Assembly (NCBI RefSeq): GCF_032598905.1
Contig: NZ_CP122458.1
Location: 868,001 to 932,000 of the forward strand
Direction of reading: 5' to 3'
DNA length: 64,000 bases
Source of the DNA: Streptomyces sp. 11x1
GTDB taxonomy: Bacteria > Actinomycetota > Actinomycetes > Streptomycetales > Streptomycetaceae
The translations under genes and the position numbers were made by a program. How positions within the stretch are numbered: the stretch's first letter is position 1; each line of letters begins with the position of its first letter. Of this stretch, positions 35,183 through 41,732 are shown one piece after another. The notes beneath the pieces were generated by a model. That model was not told where the DNA came from and did not search any database. It saw only the letters and a list, made by a program, of their open reading frames with translations.

Positions 35183-35746
35183 ATGGGCACAGAACCGCGG
35201 ACCGACACCGACTCCTTCCCGGAGGAGCCCTCGGGACGCACCACGGGGAACAAGTACTTCAAGGAGTTCATGGGGGTCGTCCATGTGAGCCTGCGGAGCT
35301 GGTGGTGGGGGGAACCGCTGGCCGCGACGCTCGGCGGTCTCGGGGGCGCCTGGATCGGGCACGACGACGACCTGCCGATGGACGAGGTGCTGGGCGTCGC
35401 CGTGTCCATGGTGGGCGTCATCATCGGCTCCGTGTTCGCCGTCCTGGCGATGATCACCCGCGCCTGCGACAACACCTTTCTGCGCAAGGCGAGAAAGGCC
35501 CGCCTCCTCCCCGTCGTCCACTATCTGTGGCCGTTCTTCACCATCATCGGCATGGGGATCCTGTCCATCGTGTTCCTGCTGCTGATGGCCGGGATCTCCG
35601 AGGACGCGCCCACACTGCTGCTCATGACGGTCGGCGCGTCGGCGGGCTTCTGCGTCCTGTGGACACTGGCCGGTCTGCTGCCCGCCCTGGGCGCGCTCAT
35701 CGTGTTCACCCGCCTCATCGAGAAGACCTCCGGCGTGAACGACTGA
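35183..35746 (+). CDS. Hypothetical membrane protein
   Basis: 187 residues with four predicted membrane segments: PLAATLGGLGGAWIG, VLGVAVSMVGVIIGSVFAVLAMI, YLWPFFTIIGMGILSIVFLLLMAG and LLLMTVGASAGFCVLWTLAGLLPALGALIVF. The N-terminus is hydrophilic and rich in Thr/Glu, followed by a Trp motif, RSWWWGEP. I know no function for this type of protein. It follows a 67-residue ORF by 73 bases and may share its transcript. Confidence 0.75.
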   Translation: MGTEPRTDTDSFPEEPSGRTTGNKYFKEFMGVVHVSLRSWWWGEPLAATLGGLGGAWIGHDDDLPMDEVLGVAVSMVGVIIGSVFAVLAMITRACDNTFLRKARKARLLPVVHYLWPFFTIIGMGILSIVFLLLMAGISEDAPTLLLMTVGASAGFCVLWTLAGLLPALGALIVFTRLIEKTSGVND

Positions 35747-35817
35747 GGACGGCACGCAACGGCACCGGTGCGGGGACGCGGATCACGTCTCCCACACCGG
35801 TTGGGGTCAGCCTCGCG

Positions 35818-36321
35818 TCACTCGTCGACGTTCAGCACGATGTGGGTCCGGTAACCGTCCAGGGTGATGTAGCCGTCTCCGTAGGCGGAGCGGTAGTGCC
35901 CGGTGCCGCCGACGATGGCGGTCTTGGCCGTGACCGGCTGCATGGGCCGGTAGTCGACCATGTCGCTGAGGGTCAGCGTGCCCTTCTTCAGGCGCAGCAC
36001 GCGGGTGCACTGGGCGGTGACCGTCTGGGCCCGGCGCTGCACCACGTCGCACTCCGACTCGCCGTCACCGGCGTGGCGCAACTCCGTCCTCCCCGTCTTC
36101 TTGACCTTGTGCTCGGAGTACAGGTCCAGCGGCGTGGTCCAGGTACCGCCGACCACACCGTCCAGGGACGGCCAGGTGGCGACCCGGTTGACGCCGACGA
36201 GCTCGACCTTCTCGATGTCGTTGTCCTCGTCCTTCTGCTCGGCCTGCGCCGACGTCGGAAGAAGGGCGAGAGCGGTGCCGAGGGCGGCCACGACCACCCT
36301 GCGGACAGCCGATGTGATCAC
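35818..36321 (-). CDS. Secreted allene-oxide-cyclase-barrel-like protein, copy 1
   Basis: 167 residues from a GTG with GGAGG five bases upstream. Signal peptide about 1-26, ending TSAQA. Mature part: beta-rich, with DVVQRRAQTVTAQCTRVLRL, TLTLSDMVDYRPMQPVTAKT and AIVGGTGHYRSAYGDGYIT. The last pattern (GGTGxYxxAxGxG) is typical of allene oxide cyclase/dirigent-type barrels. Two cysteines could form a disulfide. Bacterial members have no proven role. The neighbouring gene upstream in the same direction is a paralogue. Confidence 0.8.
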   Translation of the reverse strand: MITSAVRRVVVAALGTALALLPTSAQAEQKDEDNDIEKVELVGVNRVATWPSLDGVVGGTWTTPLDLYSEHKVKKTGRTELRHAGDGESECDVVQRRAQTVTAQCTRVLRLKKGTLTLSDMVDYRPMQPVTAKTAIVGGTGHYRSAYGDGYITLDGYRTHIVLNVDE

Positions 36322-36393
36322 AGAACCTCCAGGTCGGACAGCGTGCACTCGGACGGCGGAACGGCCGACTCGCCGTCGGCGCGTGTGTGCCGG

Positions 36394-36867
36394 TCAGTCA
36401 TCGACGTAGAGGTCGAAGACGATGTGCTTGCGCTCCAGGGTGATGTAGCCCTCGCCCTCGGCGTCGTTGTAGATGCCCGTGCCGCCCGCGATGGAGGTCT
36501 TGGCGGTGACGGGCTTGTGACCCGTGCGGCTGATCATGTCGTGGAGGGTGATCTCCCCGCCCTTGAGGCGCAGCACCCGCGTGCACTGGGCGGTGAACCG
36601 GTGCTGGTCCGCTTCGACGACGGCACAGCGCGAGCCGCCGTCGCCGACGTACTTGCCCTTCGGGTCGTGCAGGTGCAGGTACGTGGTCCAGCTGTCGCCC
36701 GGCGCGGTGTGTTCCGGGGCGATGTCGTACGCGGCATGACCGACGAGCTTGACCCGCACGACGTCCTCGTCCCCGACGTCCGCCGCGGCCGGCGCGGCGA
36801 GCGACAGGGTGAGAGCTGCGGCCAGGGCGCCGAGCGTCACAGCGCCGCGGGCAGTGGCTGAGGGCAT
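36394..36867 (-). CDS. Secreted allene-oxide-cyclase-barrel-like protein, copy 2
   Basis: 157 residues. ATG with GGGAGG upstream; signal peptide about 1-29, ending APAAA. Mature part parallels copy 1: VVEADQHRFTAQCTRVLRLK, EITLHDMISRTGHKPVTAKT and SIAGGTGIYNDAEGEGYIT, with cysteines in the same places. The two genes are 72 bases apart and clearly arose by duplication, though now well diverged. Function unknown. Confidence 0.8.
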   Translation of the reverse strand: MPSATARGAVTLGALAAALTLSLAAPAAADVGDEDVVRVKLVGHAAYDIAPEHTAPGDSWTTYLHLHDPKGKYVGDGGSRCAVVEADQHRFTAQCTRVLRLKGGEITLHDMISRTGHKPVTAKTSIAGGTGIYNDAEGEGYITLERKHIVFDLYVDD

Positions 36868-37193
36868 GCATCCTCCCAGATGGTTGTGACTGTGGGTGCT
36901 CGGACTCAGGAGCATGGTCATTCCATGCACGCAGGCCATGCATGGCAACGCACCTTGCGCGGCGGACGGCTCAGGCCACCCGAACAGAGGCGCGAGCCAT
37001 CGCCCTCCTGGGTGACCGTTCACCCGATCGGCCGCCTGCCCACGTGCGCACGTCAGCCGGGGGCGACCCGACGGTGTGCCGTACCCCGGCCCTCGTACTT
37101 GGATGAAAGGGAACCCCCGGGGCTGCGGCCCCCCGGCACATCCACCGTCCGGCCCGCTCGGGCGTCCCGCGGTGGTGGCGAGAGGAGCGGGCG
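36868..37193. other. Divergent intergenic region
   Basis: 326 bases between the AOC-like pair and xdhC. It includes CCATGCACGCAGGCCATGCATGG around 36924, a nested palindrome/direct repeat of CCATGCA. No gene recognised. It should carry promoters for both sides. Confidence 0.45.
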
Positions 37194-38303
37194 ATGCGTG
37201 AGATCCTCCCGGCGCTCGGCGAGTGGTATGCGGCGGGCTCCCCCTTCGGCCTCGCCACCGTCGTCGCGGTCAGCCGGAGCGCGCCGCGCGATCCGGGAGC
37301 GGCCATGGCGGTCGGGCCCGGTGGCGAGGTCGTGGGCAGTGTGTCCGGCGGCTGTGTGGAGGGCGCGGTGTTCGAGCTGGCCCAGGAGGTCGTGGCGTCC
37401 GGCGAGGCGCGGTCGGCGACCTTCGGGTACAGCGACGACGACGCGTTCGCGGTCGGGCTGACCTGCGGTGGGGAGATCACGCTCCTGGTGCGCCGGGTGA
37501 CGGCGGCCGAGGACCCGTCGTTCGGGCGGGTCGTCGAGACGGTGGCGGCCGGGGGCCCGGTGACGGTGGCGACCGTGCTCGACGGCCCGGGGCGGCGCGG
37601 CGCCACGCTGGCCGTGTGGCCGGACGGGGCCCTCGGCACCCTCGGCACGGCGGGCCTGGACGCCGCGGTGGCCGCCGACGCTCGCGGGGAGCTGGCTCAG
37701 GGGGTCACCGCGACCCGGCACTACGGTCCGCACGGCGAGCGGCGTGAGGACACCGTCGCCGTCTTCCTGCACTCGTTCGCGCCCCCGCCCCGCATGTTGG
37801 TCTTCGGCGCGATCGACTACGCGGCGGCGGTGGCCCGGATCGGTGACTTCCTTGGGTACCGGGTCACGGTGTGTGACGCCCGCCCGGTGTTCGCCACCCC
37901 GCAACGCTTCCCCGCCGGCGTGGAGGTGGTCGTCGACTGGCCGCACCGCTATCTGCGCGGCACCGCCACCGACGACCGGACGGTCGTCTGTGTGCTCACC
38001 CACGACCCCAAGTTCGACGTGCCGCTGCTGGAGGAGGCGTTGCGGCGGCCGGCCGCGTACATCGGGGCGATGGGGAGCCGGCGGACGCACGAGGATCGCG
38101 CCCGGCGGCTGCGGGAGGCCGGGCTCGGCACCGTGGAGCTGTCCCGGCTGCGCTCCCCCGTCGGCCTGGACCTCGGCGCCCGTACGCCGGAGGAGGTGGC
38201 CGTGTCGGTCGCGGCGGAGATCGTCGCGCTGAGGTGGGGCGGCAGCGGGATGCCGCTGACGGCGACGACCGGGCTGATCCATCCGCCGGCCCCGCCGGGG
38301 TGA
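37194..38303 (+). CDS. XdhC/CoxI-family molybdoenzyme maturation protein
   Basis: 369 residues, ATG with AGAGGAG upstream. N-terminal XdhC domain with SVSGGCVEGAVFELAQEVVA and GLTCGGEITLLV; C-terminal Rossmann domain with MLVFGAIDYAAAVARIGDFLGYRVTVCDAR, and AYIGAMGSRRTHEDRARRL. XdhC/CoxI proteins bind molybdenum cofactor and help insert it, in sulfurated form, into xanthine dehydrogenase or CO-dehydrogenase-like enzymes. No such enzyme is encoded nearby, so the partner must be elsewhere. Confidence 0.92.
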   Translation: MREILPALGEWYAAGSPFGLATVVAVSRSAPRDPGAAMAVGPGGEVVGSVSGGCVEGAVFELAQEVVASGEARSATFGYSDDDAFAVGLTCGGEITLLVRRVTAAEDPSFGRVVETVAAGGPVTVATVLDGPGRRGATLAVWPDGALGTLGTAGLDAAVAADARGELAQGVTATRHYGPHGERREDTVAVFLHSFAPPPRMLVFGAIDYAAAVARIGDFLGYRVTVCDARPVFATPQRFPAGVEVVVDWPHRYLRGTATDDRTVVCVLTHDPKFDVPLLEEALRRPAAYIGAMGSRRTHEDRARRLREAGLGTVELSRLRSPVGLDLGARTPEEVAVSVAAEIVALRWGGSGMPLTATTGLIHPPAPPG

Positions 38304-38324
38304 GAGGCACGGCGTGACCCCGGG

Positions 38325-38828
38325 TCAGGTTCTGGGCGGCAGTCGGTGCAGGCGCACCTGAGTGAGCGCGCCGTCCGCCACCGTCGCCGTCATGTAGGTG
38401 CAGTGGGGCTGTCGGCGGCGGTCGGTCGGGGAGCCAGGGTTGAGCAGGCGCAGGCCGGTGGAGGCGGTCGTGTCCCAGGGGATGTGGCTGTGGCCGAAGA
38501 CCAGGACGTCCGTGTCGGGGAACCGGGCTGCGCAGCGGGATTCGCGGCCCTGGGCGGGGCCGGTCTCGTGGACGACGGCGAGGCGGAGCCCGGCGAGGTC
38601 GGCGCGGGCCACCTCGGGGAGACGGGCGCGCAGGCCGGGGCCGTCGTTGTTGCCGTACACGGCGATCAGCCGCTGTGAGCGGGTCCGGAGGAGGTCGAGG
38701 GTGTCCTCGTCGACCCAGTCACCGGCGTGCACGACCACGTCGGCACGCGGGAGTTCGGCGAGGAGCGGTGCGGGCAGCGCTTTCGCGCGCTTGGGCAGAT
38801 GAGTGTCGGAGAGGAGCAGCAGGCGCAC
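38325..38828 (-). CDS. YfcE/MJ0936-type metallophosphoesterase
   Basis: 167 residues, full length for the family. Metal-binding motifs in order: LLSDTHLP (D-x-H), VVHAGDWVD (GD), AVYGNNDGPG (GNND), VVHETGP, and VFGHSHIP (GHSH). Members hydrolyse phosphodiesters in vitro. It converges with xdhC, 21 bases apart, and is 12 bases past the end of the SpoIIE phosphatase gene transcribed in the same direction, so it could be read from that transcript. Confidence 0.92.
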   Translation of the reverse strand: MRLLLLSDTHLPKRAKALPAPLLAELPRADVVVHAGDWVDEDTLDLLRTRSQRLIAVYGNNDGPGLRARLPEVARADLAGLRLAVVHETGPAQGRESRCAARFPDTDVLVFGHSHIPWDTTASTGLRLLNPGSPTDRRRQPHCTYMTATVADGALTQVRLHRLPPRT

Positions 38829-38840
38829 CCGGCCAGCGTG

Positions 38841-41468
38841 TCACTCGATGGGGATCTCCGCCCACACCTGCTTCCCGCCACTGACGGGGACCGAACCCCA
38901 CGCGGTGGACATGGCCTCGACGAGGAGGATGCCACGGCCGCCGGTGGCCTCCCAGCCGATGACGGTGGGTTTCATCGGGGTACGGGGGGAGGAGTCGGCG
39001 ACGGAGACCCGGAGGCGGTCGGCGAGCAGGGTGAGGTCGAGGCGGACGCGGCCGTCGGTGTGCACGAGGGCGTTGGTGACCAGTTCGGAGACCACGAGGA
39101 GCACGGTGTCGGCCATGGAGTCGACGCCCCAGCGGCGCAGGACGCGCCGGGTGTAGCGGCGGGCCTGGCCGACCGCCTGGGGGACGCGCCACACGCTCCA
39201 GTTCTCGCGCTGGGGGCGCAGGGCCATGCCGTCGTAGCGGACGAGGAGCAGGGCCACGTCGTCGTCACGGTTGGCGCCGCCGAGCAGGGTGTCGGCGACC
39301 ACGCCGAGGTGCGCGGGGTCGGCGGCGGACAGTTCGGCGGCGAGCTGGTCGAGGCCGTCCTCGACGTCGACGTCGGCGGACTCCACGAGGCCGTCCGTGG
39401 TGAGGGCCAGCAGGGTGCCGGGGGTCAGCCGCAGGGGGCTCATCGGGAAGTCGGCCTGCAACATGACGCCGAGCGGCGGGCCGCCCTCGGCTTCACTGAT
39501 CTCGGTGCTGCCGTTCGGGTGACGCAGCACAGGCGGGATGTGTCCGGCGCGGACGTACCAGGCGGAGCCCTCCTCCATGTCGATGTCGACGTAGCAGCAG
39601 GTGGCGAAGAGGTCGGTCTCCATGTCCATGAGGAGCCGGTTGGCGTGCGAGACGACGACGTCCGGGGGGTGTCCCTCGACGGCGTACGCGCGCAGCGCGG
39701 TGCGCATCTGGCCCATCAGAGTGGCGGCGCCCGCGTTGTGGCCCTGGACGTCGCCGATGACGAGGGCCACGTGGTTGTCGGGCAGCGGGATCACGTCGTA
39801 CCAGTCGCCGCCGACCTCCAGACCGGCGGTGGTGGGCAGATAGCGGGCGACGGCGACCGCGCCGGGCAGCTGGGGCAGTCGGCGCGGGAGCAGGGTGCGC
39901 TGGAGCATGCCGACGAGTTCGTGCTCGGCGTCGAAGGCGTGGGCCCGCATCAGGGCCTGCCCGGCCAGGCCCGAGGCGGCGGTGAGCAGGGCGCGTTCCT
40001 CGGGGCCGAAGTCGTGGGGGTTGTCCCAGCCGATCAGGCAGGCCCCCGCCATCCGGCCGCCGGCGGGCAGCGGGAGGACGGCGAGACCGCCGGGGCCGAC
40101 GTCGGCCAGGGCGGGCTCCAGATCGGCTCCGGCGGGCCAGATCCCGGCGCGTCCCTCGCGCAGCGCGGCGGCGAGGGTCGGCATGGTGCGTACGGGCGCG
40201 TCCGGCCACTCGGAGCGCCACTCGGCGCGCCACACCTCGGGCCAGAACTCCGACTGCGGCGGGTCGAGGACGGTGACGACCAGGCGGTCGCCCTCCAGCT
40301 CGGCGAGGGCCATCCGGTCGGCCAGGAGCGGTTTGCGCAGGGCGGTCACCACCGCCTGGCTGACGTCCCGGACCGTGCCGGCGGTGGCGAGGGCGGCGGC
40401 GAGGCGCTGGATGCGGGCCACGTCGCCGCGCCCGGTAAGCAGGGTGGAGGCGTCGGCGACGGTGCCGACGAGACGGGCGGGTCGGTTCTCGCCGCCGGGC
40501 CGGTTCTCGCCGCCGGGCAGGATCCGGCCGCGCAGCCGGAGCCACTTCTGCTCGCCGGAGGGCTGGAGGATGCGGAACTCCAGCTCCCGGTCCCCGATGG
40601 ACATGTGGTCCGCCTCCACGACGGACATCAGCGCCGGCAGGTCCTCGGGCACGGTCAGCGCGATCAGGGTCTCGACCCGGCCGTCGAAGTCGTCCCGGCC
40701 GATGCCGAACAGGTCCAGCAGCCCGTCGTCGACCTCGACCCGCCCGGTGTCCATGACGAGGTCGAACGAGGCCCCGTGTCCGGCGGGCGGGGCGGGGGTG
40801 ACTCCGGCGGCCGCCTCGGCGAGCAGACCGAGGCAGCGCCGGTCCTCGGCGTCGAAGGCGTCCGTGCCGTCACCGACGGCCACCAGACAGCCGCGCTCGC
40901 GCAGCGGCAGCACGCCCAGCGAGAACCCCTCGGGGTGGACACGGCGGAGGTCGGCGTCCTCGGGGAGGTCGGCACCCTTGGGAAGGCCAGGGCCCTCGGT
41001 GCCTTGGGGGACGTCGGCGCCCTCGGACACACCGGCGCCCTCCGAGACACCGGCGCCTTCGGGGACGTCGGTGCCCTCCGAGACACCGGCACCCTCGGGG
41101 ACATCGGCGTCCCGGAGCAGGTCGGCGTTCTGGAGCAGGTCGCCGTTCTGGTGCGGGGCGGTGGAGACGAGCCAGCGCGGGCGGCCCGAGCGGCACGTCT
41201 CGGCGACGGGAGCGGTGCCCGAGGCCGGATAGGTGTCGGAGAGCCCGTACAGGTTCCTCGGCACGCCGGCGGAGGCGGTGAGGGAGAGCGCCTCGCCCTC
41301 ACCGTCCGGGAGATACACGGCGGCGACGGCCGCACTGGTGAACACGAGCACCTGTTCGAGGATGGCGTGCAGCCGCTCGCGCGGATCGAGATCGCCGCCG
41401 AGCGTCTTGAGCGCGAGTTCGGCACGCAGCGTCCTCGTTCCCTGTTCCGCAGCGCCCTCACTGACCAC
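38841..41468 (-). CDS. Multidomain SpoIIE phosphatase with GAF, PAS and anti-sigma-type ATPase domains
   Basis: 875 residues from a GTG at 41468, the first usable start; the frame stays open far upstream but there runs antisense to LanKC. Order: GAF-like sensor (about 1-180) with a low-complexity insert at 113-176, PAS (about 215-310), GAF (about 330-480), PP2C/SpoIIE phosphatase (about 500-710, with GLEVGGDWYDVIPL and HVALVIGDVQGHN supplying metal-binding Asp), then an RsbW-type histidine-kinase-like ATPase (about 730-875; LLVVSELVTNALVHT, GGRGILLVEAM). Such proteins tune anti-anti-sigma/anti-sigma switches. It is divergent from the lanthipeptide cluster. Confidence 0.9.
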   Translation of the reverse strand: MVSEGAAEQGTRTLRAELALKTLGGDLDPRERLHAILEQVLVFTSAAVAAVYLPDGEGEALSLTASAGVPRNLYGLSDTYPASGTAPVAETCRSGRPRWLVSTAPHQNGDLLQNADLLRDADVPEGAGVSEGTDVPEGAGVSEGAGVSEGADVPQGTEGPGLPKGADLPEDADLRRVHPEGFSLGVLPLRERGCLVAVGDGTDAFDAEDRRCLGLLAEAAAGVTPAPPAGHGASFDLVMDTGRVEVDDGLLDLFGIGRDDFDGRVETLIALTVPEDLPALMSVVEADHMSIGDRELEFRILQPSGEQKWLRLRGRILPGGENRPGGENRPARLVGTVADASTLLTGRGDVARIQRLAAALATAGTVRDVSQAVVTALRKPLLADRMALAELEGDRLVVTVLDPPQSEFWPEVWRAEWRSEWPDAPVRTMPTLAAALREGRAGIWPAGADLEPALADVGPGGLAVLPLPAGGRMAGACLIGWDNPHDFGPEERALLTAASGLAGQALMRAHAFDAEHELVGMLQRTLLPRRLPQLPGAVAVARYLPTTAGLEVGGDWYDVIPLPDNHVALVIGDVQGHNAGAATLMGQMRTALRAYAVEGHPPDVVVSHANRLLMDMETDLFATCCYVDIDMEEGSAWYVRAGHIPPVLRHPNGSTEISEAEGGPPLGVMLQADFPMSPLRLTPGTLLALTTDGLVESADVDVEDGLDQLAAELSAADPAHLGVVADTLLGGANRDDDVALLLVRYDGMALRPQRENWSVWRVPQAVGQARRYTRRVLRRWGVDSMADTVLLVVSELVTNALVHTDGRVRLDLTLLADRLRVSVADSSPRTPMKPTVIGWEATGGRGILLVEAMSTAWGSVPVSGGKQVWAEIPIE
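40940..41130 (-). repeat. Degenerate tandem repeat inside the SpoIIE gene
   Basis: About eleven imperfect 15-18-base units encode blocks such as ADVPEGAGVSEG, TDVPEGAGVSEG, AGVSEGADVPQG and GADLPEDADL. They sit in a loop of the first GAF-like domain. The unit number is likely to vary between strains. Confidence 0.75.
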
Positions 41469-41607
41469 GTCCGTAATTACAGCGCTTCCGGCACGCTCGC
41501 GCAGCCCCTGGGACCGTTCCGCCAGTCCGGGGGCCTGCCGCGAGAAGGCCCCCAGGGTTCGAAGGAAGCCGAACAGATCTTTACGCGTGCGTTCCGCACA
41601 GTGGTCG

Positions 41608-41645
41608 CGTGACAGCCGTGACGGGTCACTCGTGACAGCCGTGAC
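41608..41645. promoter_or_regulatory. Direct and inverted GTGAC repeats in the amf divergent promoter
   Basis: CGTGACAGCCGTGAC occurs twice exactly (41608-41622 and 41631-41645), 23 bases apart centre to centre, i.e. about two helical turns. Between and overlapping them, GTGACGGGTCAC (41618-41629) is an inverted repeat similar to the GTGA...TCAC form of BldD boxes. The cluster's own response regulator or BldD are the natural candidates to bind here. It lies about 90 bases before the LanKC start. Confidence 0.65.
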
Positions 41646-41732
41646 TGTCGGGGACCAGGCCGGGCTGGAAGGCTCGTCATCACCCGGCCCAGGGGGCGAC
41701 GGCAGTGACGGCACACGACCCGGGGGACACGC

